DNA of 6,109 nt, from NCBI GenBank assembly GCA_031290405.1, contig JAITNO010000050.1:1-6109 (forward strand). Reading direction: 5' to 3'. Below are positions 1 through 5,890 of the stretch, piece by piece (position 1 is the stretch's first letter; each line of letters opens with the position of its first letter). Made by a program: the position numbers and the translations under genes. A model generated the notes under the pieces. That model was not told where the DNA came from. It made no database searches and saw only the letters and a list, made by a program, of their open reading frames with translations. Source of the stretch: Spirochaetaceae bacterium. Its GTDB lineage: Bacteria > Spirochaetota > Spirochaetia > Treponematales > Breznakiellaceae.

Positions 1-2
1 GG

Positions 3-36
3 CTCATGCGGGCTCAAGACGCCCTCATGCGGGCGT
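3..36. repeat. Short direct repeat and small hairpin at the left edge
   Basis: The 11-mer CTCATGCGGGC occurs at 3-13 and again at 24-34, exactly 21 bp apart, the same period as the array that begins at 71, although the sequence is unrelated and out of register with it. The second copy overlaps a 6-bp inverted repeat, ACGCCC (19-24) and GGGCGT (31-36), with a 6-nt loop. These are read directly from the bases. No function is assigned; it may be a decayed relic of a neighbouring repeat or chance similarity at the window edge. Confidence 0.35.
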
Positions 37-829
37 GGCACGCGGTTTTGACGGCTCGGCGCGGGGCGTATCCGCTATAGCGGATACGCCATCCGCTAGA
101 GCGGATACGCCATCCGCTATAGCGGATACGCCATCCGCTAGAGCGGATACGCCATCCGCTAGAGCGGATACGCCATCCGCTAGAGCGGATACGCCGTCCG
201 CTAGAGCGGATACGCCGTCCGCTAGAGCGGATACGCCGTCCGCTAGAGCGGATACGCCGTCCGCTAGAGCGGATACGCCATCCGCTATAGCGGATACGCC
301 GTCCGCTATAGCGGAAACGCCATCCGCTATAGCGGATACGCCGTCCGCCGTGGCGGATGCGCCGTCCGCCGTGGCGGATGCGCCGTCCGCCGTGGCGGAT
401 GCGCCGTTCGTCGTGGCGGATGCGCCGTTCGCCGTGGCGGATGCGCCGTTCGCCGTGGCGGATGCGCCGTTCGCCATGGCGGATGCGCCGTCCGCCGTGG
501 CGGATGCGCCGTCCGCCGTGGCGGATGCGCCGTTCGCCGTGGCGGATGCGCCGTTCGCCGTGGCGGATACGCCGTTCGCCATGGCGGATACGCCGTTCGC
601 CATGGCGGATACGCCGTTCGCTATGGCGGACGGGAAGGCGGCGCTCAGCATGACCTTCCGCTGGGAGGACGGCGCGGACGGGCGCCAACGCGGAGGCGCG
701 CGGCTTGCAAGGGTTGGGCGCCTTTGTGTGGGAGCGCCCCCTTCTTCCATATTGCGGAAGCAAAGCTTTGACGGGCGGGCGCAATGCATTGACAAACAAC
801 TCGCTTGGAGGCTACGATGCGCTCATTAA
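35..829 (+). CDS. Doubtful low-complexity repeat ORF (ADTPSAx / ADAPxAV heptads)
   Basis: This frame is open across the whole repeat array from a GTG at 35, and has no stop back to the window edge, so it could also be the end of a longer gene. It would encode heptapeptides such as ADTPSAR, ADTPSAI and ADAPFAV about 26 times, followed by an arginine-rich tail of about 70 residues. Against it being real: there is no convincing ribosome binding site at 35, the tail reads through the likely modA promoter (789-818), and the complementary strand is equally open in two frames (down to stops at 14 and 25). The unit is 21 bp and lacks stops in several frames, so openness is almost automatic. The variation between units is not concentrated at synonymous sites in any one frame. 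I list it so the possibility is not lost; I think it is more likely not a gene. Confidence 0.15.
   Translation: MARGFDGSARGVSAIADTPSARADTPSAIADTPSARADTPSARADTPSARADTPSARADTPSARADTPSARADTPSARADTPSAIADTPSAIAETPSAIADTPSAVADAPSAVADAPSAVADAPFVVADAPFAVADAPFAVADAPFAMADAPSAVADAPSAVADAPFAVADAPFAVADTPFAMADTPFAMADTPFAMADGKAALSMTFRWEDGADGRQRGGARLARVGRLCVGAPPSSILRKQSFDGRAQCIDKQLAWRLRCAH
71..630. repeat. Tandem array of 26 complete plus one partial 21-bp palindromic units
   Basis: Each unit is a 14-bp dyad core plus a 7-bp linker. The first 13 units (71-343) have the core TCCGCTATAGCGGA or TCCGCTAGAGCGGA and the linker TACGCCR (one unit, at 302, has AACGCCA). The next 13 (344-616) have the core TYCGCCRTGGCGGA, with one TTCGTCGTGGCGGA at 407, and the linker TGCGCCG, or TACGCCG in the last three. 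A 14-bp partial unit, TTCGCTATGGCGGA, closes the array at 617-630. There are no insertions or deletions over 560 bp. Central tetrads in order are TATA (5 units), TAGA (8), CGTG (10) and CATG (3), interleaved within each block, then TATG in the partial unit. The arms pair as 5-6 bp stems, so hairpins or cruciforms are possible on either strand. The period equals two B-DNA turns, so all dyads would face the same side of the helix. Possible roles are a phased protein-binding array, a structured DNA or RNA element, or a low-complexity coding repeat. The sequence alone does not decide. Confidence 0.95.
631..788. other. Non-coding gap between repeat array and modA promoter
   Basis: I see no credible gene here. 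It contains small inverted repeats: GGCGC (671-675) with GCGCC (682-686); GGGCGC (716-721) with GCGCCC (734-739) across a 12-nt loop, followed by the pyrimidine stretch CCTTCTTCC; and CTTCC (744-748) with GGAAG (756-760). The 716-739 hairpin could be a weak terminator for transcription emerging from the repeat array, but it lacks a real T-run. No riboswitch core was recognised. Confidence 0.4.
782..818 (+). promoter_or_regulatory. Probable sigma-70-type promoter of modABC with a dyad over the -35
   Basis: TTGACA at 789-794 is a perfect -35 match. An 18-bp spacer leads to TACGAT at 813-818, a 4-of-6 match to TATAAT. Transcription would begin near 825, leaving a leader of about 20 nt before the ATG at 847. 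A perfect 10-bp palindrome, CAATGCATTG (782-791), overlaps the -35 and could be an operator, although ten bases can occur by chance. The positions are read from the sequence; promoter activity is inferred. Confidence 0.5.
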
Positions 830-846
830 ACTTTTGGAGGTTTATT

Positions 847-1653
847 ATGAAAAATGCATCAAAAATGGCAAAGCTCGTGCTCTTTGCCGCACTGTTCGTC
901 GCGGTTCAAAGTCCGCGTGCGCTTTTTGCTTTTGGAGGCGGCGAAAACGTCGAAAAAACGACGCTGACGCTCGCCGCCGCGGCAAGCCTGAAAAACGCCT
1001 TTGACGGGAAGCTCATCCCGCAGTTCCAGGCGAAGTACCCGAATGTTGCGATTGACGGTACCTACGCCAGCTCGGGCAACCTGCAAACGCAGATTGAAAA
1101 TGGGCTTGTGGCGGACGTCTTCTTTTCGGCTGCGCTGACGCAGATGAACGCGTTGGCGACAAAAGGCTTCGTGAACGATGCCGACGTCGTCAAGCTGCTG
1201 CAAAACAAGCTCGTGCTGATTAAGAAGAAGGGCTCGACGACGACGGTTGCGGACTTTGCCGGCGTTGCGCGGGCGAAAACGGTTGCCATCGGCGACCCCA
1301 AGAGCGTTCCGGCGGGGCAATACGCACAGGAGGCTTTTACAAAGCTGGGCAACTGGGCGGCGGTGAACGCCGCGGGGAAGGCGAGCCTGGGCGCCGACGT
1401 TACCCAGGTGCTGGGCTGGGTGGCCGCCGGCAGCGCGGAGGTTGGCGTGGTCTACGCGACGGACGCTGCGTCCAACGCGGACGTCGAGGTGATTGCGGTG
1501 TTGCAGGACGGCGTCCTCGCCGCGCCGGTGATCTACCCGGTGGCCGTTACGGCGAAGTCGGCGCATACGGCGCAGGCGAAGCTCTTTGTCGACTACCTTG
1601 CGTCGCCTGAGGGGATCGCGGTGTTCAAAGAGTACGGCTTCGCTCAGAATTAG
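847..1653 (+). CDS. modA: Molybdate ABC transporter, periplasmic substrate-binding protein ModA
   Basis: ModA captures molybdate (often tungstate too) outside the inner membrane and delivers it to the ModB channel. The 268-residue product begins with a Sec signal peptide: basic MKNASKMAK, a hydrophobic stretch at about 10-20, and likely cleavage near Ala28. There is no lipobox cysteine, so a soluble periplasmic form is expected. The mature part has the type-2 periplasmic-binding-protein pattern of ModA: AAAASL with Ser47, ASSG with Ser75-Ser76, VPAGQYA with Ala156, ADVTQVL with Val185 and VVYATDA with Tyr203. These match the oxyanion-contacting positions known from E. coli ModA. I chose ATG 847 because GGAGG (836-840) lies 6 nt upstream and the product then starts with a standard signal peptide. 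An in-frame ATG at 817 also has GGAGG (807-811) but overlaps the predicted -10. First gene of the modABC operon, with modB starting about 12 bp after the stop. WtpA or TupA-like tungstate selectivity cannot be excluded from sequence. Confidence 0.95.
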   Translation: MKNASKMAKLVLFAALFVAVQSPRALFAFGGGENVEKTTLTLAAAASLKNAFDGKLIPQFQAKYPNVAIDGTYASSGNLQTQIENGLVADVFFSAALTQMNALATKGFVNDADVVKLLQNKLVLIKKKGSTTTVADFAGVARAKTVAIGDPKSVPAGQYAQEAFTKLGNWAAVNAAGKASLGADVTQVLGWVAAGSAEVGVVYATDAASNADVEVIAVLQDGVLAAPVIYPVAVTAKSAHTAQAKLFVDYLASPEGIAVFKEYGFAQN

Positions 1654-1665
1654 CTTGGGTTGTCG

Positions 1666-2322
1666 ATGGATCCGTCCCCTATTCTGATTTCGATGCAGAC
1701 CGCGTCGGCGGCGATCCTCGTGACGTTCTTCGTGGGGCTTGCCGCGGCCAAGGTCGTGGCGGACGCCCGGAACGCCTATGTAAAGATGGTGGTCGACGGC
1801 ATCCTTACGATGCCGTTGGTGCTGCCACCGACGGTGGCGGGGTTTTTCCTGCTGTTTCTGTTCGGCGTGAAGGGGCCGGTGGGGAAGTTCTTCATCGACT
1901 TCTTCGCGGTTCGCATCGCTTTTTCGTGGGGGGCGACGGTGATAGCCGCCGCCGTGATTTCGTTCCCGCTGATGTACCGCTCCGCGCGGGGGGCTCTGGA
2001 ACAGGTTGACCCCGCGCTGGTCTATGCGGGGCGTACGCTGGGCATGAGCGAATGGCGCATCTTTGCGCGGGTTCGCCTGCCGGTGGCGCTGCCCGGCATT
2101 GCAGGCGGGGGCGTCCTGGCCTTTGCGCGCGGCTTGGGCGAGTTCGGCGCGACGGCGATGATTGCCGGCAACATTGCGGGAAAAACCCGCACCTTGCCCC
2201 TGGCCGTCTATTCGGAGGTGGCCGCCGGCAACTGGGACGCGGCCCTGGACTATGTTGTCGTCATTGTGCTGTTCAGTTTTATTGTCGTCGCGCTGATCAA
2301 CTACTTCGCGAGCAAGAAGTGA
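1666..2322 (+). CDS. modB: Molybdate ABC transporter permease ModB
   Basis: ModB is the inner-membrane channel; two copies normally pair with two ModC ATPases. The 218-residue product is hydrophobic, with about five membrane-spanning stretches (roughly 10-30, 46-68, 84-104, 148-170 and 194-213). The LPPTVAGFFLLFLFG segment (53-67) is characteristic of ModB. The EAA loop that docks on the ATPase lies at about 110-148, including ALVYAGRTLGMSEW and the invariant glycine of the RLPVALPGIAGG stretch. Length is close to the usual 220-230 residues. The start is uncertain: ATG 1666 gives a normal N-terminus, but a TTG at 1660 is in frame and neither has a strong Shine-Dalgarno, so translation may be coupled to modA, which ends 12 bp upstream. 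The stop TGA (2320-2322) overlaps the modC start in the sequence GTGA, the usual sign of translational coupling. Confidence 0.95.
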   Translation: MDPSPILISMQTASAAILVTFFVGLAAAKVVADARNAYVKMVVDGILTMPLVLPPTVAGFFLLFLFGVKGPVGKFFIDFFAVRIAFSWGATVIAAAVISFPLMYRSARGALEQVDPALVYAGRTLGMSEWRIFARVRLPVALPGIAGGGVLAFARGLGEFGATAMIAGNIAGKTRTLPLAVYSEVAAGNWDAALDYVVVIVLFSFIVVALINYFASKK

Positions 2323-3410
2323 GCGTCGACGTCCGCATAAAAAAGCGTTTGTCGCCGGCCTTCCGCCTCGACGTCGAATTCCACGCCGACGATTACCGGT
2401 GCCTGGGCATACTCGGCGCCTCCGGCTCGGGCAAGAGCATGACGCTGAAGTGCATCGCGGGCATCGAAAAGCCCGACGAGGGCTTCATCTCGCTTGATGG
2501 GAAAATCCTGTTCGACAGTGAAAGAAAGATCAACCTGAAGGCGCGCGCGCGCAAGGTCGGCTACCTCTTTCAAAACTACGCGCTCTTCCCTACGATGTCC
2601 GCGCTCGACAACATCACCGTCGCGCTTTCCGGCGCGAAAAAACACAAGCGGCGCGTCGCGCAGGACTGGATTGACAAGTTCGGCCTGAACGGTTTGGAGC
2701 AGAACTTTCCCCACCAGATGAGCGGGGGGCAGCAGCAGCGCGTCGCCCTTGCCCGTATGCTGGTAACGAATCCCGCGTCCGTGCTCCTCGACGAGCCCTT
2801 CTCTGCGCTTGATTCCAATCTGCGCGAGTATATGCAGCTTGAATTGCTAAGCCTGATACGGCAAAAAGACGACGGTGCGCTGGCGCCGTTCAAGAACTCC
2901 ATCCTCGTGACTCATTCGCGCGACGAGGTCTACCGCCTCTGCCCGTCGCTTTTGATTATGGACGGGGGGAATATCGTGGCCGCGGGCGATACGCGCGCCA
3001 TCTTCGACAGGCCTGATTCCGTGGTCTGCGCGGAAAGGACGGGCTGCAAAAACATTTCGAAGGTTGTCCGCAGGGGCGCGCGCGAAATCTTCGCGCTTGA
3101 CTGGGGGCTTGCGCTCCACACGCAGGGGGTGGTGGGCGACGACGTTACCCACGTGGGCATTCGGGCGCACAGCCTGATTCCGGCGGCGGGGGACGGGGTG
3201 GGCCGCAACGAGGTCCGCCTGGGGGGGTGCAAGGCTTCGTCGGGGCCGTTCGAGGAGCTGGTGGTCTTTACGAACGCTGACGCGGGCGACGAATCCGAAC
3301 GGCATGAGCTCTGGTGGAAGTCCGAGCGCCGCGAGATTGGCGCCGCCGCCCCGGCGCTGCCGGCAAAGCTCTGCCTCCCGCCTGAAAGTTTGCTGCTGCT
3401 TAAAAGCTGA
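2319..3410 (+). CDS. modC: Molybdate ABC transporter ATP-binding protein ModC
   Basis: ModC hydrolyses ATP at the cytoplasmic face to drive molybdate import through ModB. The 363-residue product has a full nucleotide-binding domain: Walker A GASGSGKS (33-40), Q-loop Gln85 in YLFQNYALFP, signature MSGGQQQR (134-141), Walker B VLLDEP (155-160) with catalytic Glu159, D-loop SALD (162-165) and switch His199. Residues from about 237 form a C-terminal extension where ModC proteins carry the Mop/TOBE oxyanion-binding domain. I see the right length and the family-like IRAHSLIP segment (281-288) but no decisive motif. The start is GTG 2319, overlapping the last 4 bp of modB; the same frame is open far upstream inside modB, but that stretch is not ModC-like. 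Length matches E. coli ModC (about 350 residues). No modE regulator is adjacent. Confidence 0.95.
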   Translation: MSVDVRIKKRLSPAFRLDVEFHADDYRCLGILGASGSGKSMTLKCIAGIEKPDEGFISLDGKILFDSERKINLKARARKVGYLFQNYALFPTMSALDNITVALSGAKKHKRRVAQDWIDKFGLNGLEQNFPHQMSGGQQQRVALARMLVTNPASVLLDEPFSALDSNLREYMQLELLSLIRQKDDGALAPFKNSILVTHSRDEVYRLCPSLLIMDGGNIVAAGDTRAIFDRPDSVVCAERTGCKNISKVVRRGAREIFALDWGLALHTQGVVGDDVTHVGIRAHSLIPAAGDGVGRNEVRLGGCKASSGPFEELVVFTNADAGDESERHELWWKSERREIGAAAPALPAKLCLPPESLLLLKS

Positions 3411-3439
3411 GGCGCGGCCCCAGCTCCCAAACAAAGGCG

Positions 3440-3465
3440 GCCGCCCGATTGCCACGTCGGGCGGC
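3440..3465. terminator. GC-rich hairpin after modC, probable terminator
   Basis: GCCGCCCGA (3440-3448) pairs perfectly over 9 bp with TCGGGCGGC (3457-3465) around an 8-nt loop, 29 bp after the modC stop. On the + strand it is followed by AAGCTTTCG, not a T-run. On the minus strand the stem is followed almost directly by TTTGTTTGG, which looks more like an intrinsic terminator tail. It may therefore act in both directions, or mainly stop antisense transcription. A related hairpin lies at 5940-5965. Confidence 0.5.
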
Positions 3466-3488
3466 AAGCTTTCGCCGCACGGCGGTTC

Positions 3489-3517
3489 TTGACGGCATTG
3501 GCCTTTTCGCCTACAGT
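3489..3517 (+). promoter_or_regulatory. Probable promoter of the metal-resistance operon
   Basis: TTGACG (3489-3494) and TACAGT (3512-3517) are separated by 17 bp. Each hexamer matches the sigma-70 consensus at four or five positions. The start of transcription would be near 3524, about 38 nt before the repressor's ATG at 3562. The dyad operator at 3517-3540 overlaps the predicted start site, as is usual for ArsR/SmtB-family autoregulated promoters. Confidence 0.55.
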
Positions 3518-3540
3518 TGAGCATATGTTCAATTGAGCAA
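3517..3540. promoter_or_regulatory. Putative ArsR/SmtB-type operator
   Basis: Two overlapping AT-rich dyads stand out against GC-rich surroundings. TTGAGCATATGTTCAA (3517-3532) is palindromic except for one mismatched pair, with CATATG at its centre. TCAATTGA (3529-3536) is a perfect 8-bp palindrome that shares its left half with the first. The hexamer TTGAGC recurs at 3517-3522 and 3533-3538, 16 bp apart. Such imperfect inverted repeats next to the start site are the known binding sites of SmtB, CadC and relatives. Assignment to the downstream repressor is inferred from position. Confidence 0.6.
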
Positions 3541-3561
3541 GACTCAAGAACGGAGGACGCT

Positions 3562-3930
3562 ATGCAGGAAAACGAAAAGAACCTTGACGTCTGCGATTGC
3601 GCGTTTATCCACGAGGATGTGGTAAACGCCGTCCGCTCTCGTATGCCGGAAGAGGAAACGCTCTTTCACCTTGCCGATCTTTTTAAGATGTTCGCCGATT
3701 CGACGCGGCTTAAAATTATTCTGGCGCTGCTCAACGCGGAGATGTGCGTTTGCGACATTGCCGCGTTGCTGGGGATGACGACGTCGGCGATTTCGCATCA
3801 GCTGCGTTCGCTGCGGCAGACGAAGCTGGTAAAGCCTCGCCGCGAGGGGAAGATCGTCTACTATTCGCTGGACGATGAGCACGTGCACAACATCGTGGCG
3901 CAGGGTTTGTGCCACGTAAGGGAGCGTTAA
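3562..3930 (+). CDS. ArsR/SmtB-family metal-responsive repressor, CadC-like
   Basis: A 122-residue winged-helix repressor expected to bind its own promoter as a dimer and let go when metal binds. The DNA-reading segment is CDIAALLGMTTSAISHQLRSLRQTKLV (64-90), followed by the wing KPRREGKIVYYSL. Two metal sites are visible. The alpha-3N type is an N-terminal CDC pair (Cys11, Cys13) with Cys62 and Cys64 in MCVCD, the CadC arrangement for Cd/Pb. The alpha-5 type is Asp105, His107, His118 and Glu121, with the exact SmtB spacing (D-x-H, then H and E at +13 and +16) for Zn. ATG 3562 is preferred because GGAGG (3552-3556) sits 5 nt upstream; an in-frame ATA/TTG-type start at 3517 would lie in the operator. 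The ATPase gene starts 2 bp after the stop, so the pair is one operon. Metal specificity is inferred; CadC, SmtB and ZiaR-like behaviour all remain possible. Confidence 0.92.
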   Translation: MQENEKNLDVCDCAFIHEDVVNAVRSRMPEEETLFHLADLFKMFADSTRLKIILALLNAEMCVCDIAALLGMTTSAISHQLRSLRQTKLVKPRREGKIVYYSLDDEHVHNIVAQGLCHVRER

Positions 3931-3932
3931 CA

Positions 3933-5888
3933 ATGAAAAAAAACCCCGTCTGTTGCTGCGAGCGTTGCGACGCTTGGACGGAAGAAGAGGATGCGGGCGC
4001 GCGTTCCGCGAAGTGGCGCCGCATTCGCATGGCAGCCGGCGTCGCGCTTGCGGCGTCGGGCGTCGCCGTCTCGTTTGGGCTGGCGCCGCCCCCCCTGCTT
4101 GCGTCAATACAATCCGTACCCCATGCGGAACTCGCCGTCTTCATCGCCGCGTTTCTGCTCATCGGCGCCGACGTACTCCTCCGTTCCCTTAAAAACATCG
4201 CGCGGGGGAAAATCTTCGACGAAAACTTCTTGATGAGCGTCTCCTCCGTCGGAGCCTTTTTTATCGGCGAATACCCCGAAGCCGTCGCCGTCATGCTCTT
4301 CTATAAAATAGGCGAAGCCTTCGAGGATTCGGCCGTCGGCAAATCGCGCGCATCGATTGGCAAACTGATGCACATACGGCCGGACTACGCCAATGTCCAA
4401 CGCGACGGAGGCATATCCCGCGTGAAGCCGTCCGGCGTCCGCGTTGGCGAGGTCATCTTCGTAAAGGCCGGTGAACGGGTACCCCTTGACGGCGTCGTCA
4501 CCAGCGGCGCCTCCAGCCTGGACGTATCGGCCCTTACCGGCGAGGCCGCGCCGCGGGACGTCTGTGCGGGCAGCGAAATCCTTTCCGGTTCCATCAACAA
4601 CGCGGGACTGTTGTTCGTCAGGGTAACAAAGACCGAGGGCGAATCGACCGTGTCCAAGATATTGGAGCTCGTCGAAAAGAGCGGCGAAAAGAAGTCGCGT
4701 ATGGAAAACTTCATCACCCGTTTTGCCCGCTGGTACACTCCCTTCGTGTGCCTTGCCGCGCTGCTCCTGGCGACATTGCCCCCCCTCTTTTTAGGCGCGT
4801 CATCGCCGGCCGACTTTGCGCCCTGGGTGTATCGAGCCTTTGTTTTCCTCGTCGTGTCCTGCCCTTGCGCGCTCGTCGTGTCAGTCCCCTTAAGCTTTTT
4901 CGGCGGCATAGGGGCCGCGTCGAAGAACGGCGTCTTGATTAAGGGAGGCAATTGCCTGGAAGCCCTCTGCAAGGCAAAAACCATCATCTTTGACAAGACC
5001 GGAACGCTCACCAAAGGCGTCTTTCGCGTGACGGAGGTCGTTCCTGCCGCGGGTCGCGGCAAAGAGGATCTCTTGCGCCTCGCCGCCAGCGCGGAATCGT
5101 TCTCCAATCACCCGATTGCGCGGTCGATATGCGGAGCCTACGGGAAAGACATAGACAGAGCCGCACTACGCGACGTTGAAGAGGTCGCCGGCAAGGGAGT
5201 CAAAATCACGCTCGATGGAAAGAGGGTGATCGCGGGCAACGCGAGGCTCTTTGAGGATGAGGGCATAGCCTTCCAGACGCATACCGGAGGCGGAGCCGCC
5301 GTCTGCGTGGCCATAGACGGAGCGGCCGCCGGCTTCCTCGTCGTAGGCGATCAGCTTAAAGAGGACGCCGCGCGGACGGTAGCCGAATTGCGGCGGCTGG
5401 GGATTGACCACATCGCCATGCTTACCGGGGATGCGGAGCCTGCCGCCGCCGCCGCCGCGCGCGAGGCCGGCATCGAGGCCGCATACAGCGAGCTGCTTCC
5501 GCATGAAAAGTGCGCGCGTCTTGAGGCGATCAAGGCGCAGCGGGGCAGGGGGAGCGTCGTTTTCGTGGGGGACGGCATCAACGACGCGCCCTGTCTTGCC
5601 CTAAGCGACGTGGGCGTGGCGATGGGGGGCATAGGCTCGGACGCCGCAATCGAAGCCGCCGACATCGTGCTTATGAACGACGAATTGTCCAAAATACCTC
5701 TGGCGATACGCATTGCGCGCAAGACGCACGGGATTGCGTTGCAGAATATCGTCTTTGCGCTTGGCGTCAAGGGGATTATTCTCTTGGCCGGCGCGGCAGG
5801 CGGCGTCTCGATTTGGGTTGCGGTGTTTGGCGACGTGGGCGTCGCGCTGATTGCCATTCTTAACTCGATGCGGGCGCTGAAGGCGTAG
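3933..5888 (+). CDS. cadA: PIB-2-type heavy-metal-exporting P-type ATPase (Zn/Cd/Pb)
   Basis: An inner-membrane pump of 651 residues that exports Zn2+, Cd2+ or Pb2+ at the cost of ATP. Core motifs are in order: actuator LTGEAAP (201-207), metal-binding CPC in the membrane (310-312), phosphorylation site DKTGTLT (354-360, Asp354), nucleotide-binding SNHPIA (391-396), TGD (498-500) and GDGINDAP (546-553). Lys613 in GVKG and Asp634 in FGDVG sit in the last two membrane helices at the positions diagnostic for the Zn/Cd/Pb group (ZntA Lys693 and Asp714), ruling against a copper pump. The usual N-terminal HMA domain with CxxC is absent; a short leader with a Cys cluster (CCCERC, 7-12) takes its place, making it shorter than E. 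coli ZntA. The actuator reads TGEA rather than TGES. ATG 3933 is chosen because AAGGGAG (3918-3924) lies 8 nt upstream. It follows the repressor by 2 bp. The symbol zntA would be equally fair. Confidence 0.93.
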   Translation: MKKNPVCCCERCDAWTEEEDAGARSAKWRRIRMAAGVALAASGVAVSFGLAPPPLLASIQSVPHAELAVFIAAFLLIGADVLLRSLKNIARGKIFDENFLMSVSSVGAFFIGEYPEAVAVMLFYKIGEAFEDSAVGKSRASIGKLMHIRPDYANVQRDGGISRVKPSGVRVGEVIFVKAGERVPLDGVVTSGASSLDVSALTGEAAPRDVCAGSEILSGSINNAGLLFVRVTKTEGESTVSKILELVEKSGEKKSRMENFITRFARWYTPFVCLAALLLATLPPLFLGASSPADFAPWVYRAFVFLVVSCPCALVVSVPLSFFGGIGAASKNGVLIKGGNCLEALCKAKTIIFDKTGTLTKGVFRVTEVVPAAGRGKEDLLRLAASAESFSNHPIARSICGAYGKDIDRAALRDVEEVAGKGVKITLDGKRVIAGNARLFEDEGIAFQTHTGGGAAVCVAIDGAAAGFLVVGDQLKEDAARTVAELRRLGIDHIAMLTGDAEPAAAAAAREAGIEAAYSELLPHEKCARLEAIKAQRGRGSVVFVGDGINDAPCLALSDVGVAMGGIGSDAAIEAADIVLMNDELSKIPLAIRIARKTHGIALQNIVFALGVKGIILLAGAAGGVSIWVAVFGDVGVALIAILNSMRALKA

Positions 5889-5890
5889 GA

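Noticed and set aside
71..630. CRISPR array
   Set aside because: Units are contiguous 21-bp copies with no unique spacers, and no cas gene is present.
71..630. ModE-binding array, suggested by the palindromic TATAG-like cores next to modA
   Set aside because: Known ModE sites have longer AT-rich half-sites separated by several bases. The resemblance is limited to a few bases and the second block loses it entirely.
71..630. Plasmid iteron or replication origin
   Set aside because: Size and phasing fit iterons, but no replication initiator gene is in the window, the palindromic unit is unlike typical asymmetric iterons, and the neighbours look chromosomal.
357..653. + strand ORF of MRRPPWR-type heptads
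   Set aside because: Another frame of the same repeat block; no ribosome binding site and no independent support.
14..799. Minus-strand repeat ORFs (14-799 and 25-795)
   Set aside because: They are open because of the repeat period and palindromy, lack convincing starts, and run over the modA promoter.
631..846. Molybdenum-cofactor riboswitch before modA
   Set aside because: The likely promoter leaves only about 20 nt of leader, and I could not recognise the conserved core in the upstream gap.
2052..2318. Longer N-terminus for ModC from an upstream start inside modB
   Set aside because: The extra stretch is Arg/Cys-rich shadow sequence of modB. ModC homology begins just after GTG 2319, which shows the usual 4-bp overlap.
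3304..3492. Small + strand ORF overlapping the end of modC
   Set aside because: It is a shadow frame of modC running through the terminator hairpin, with no ribosome binding site.
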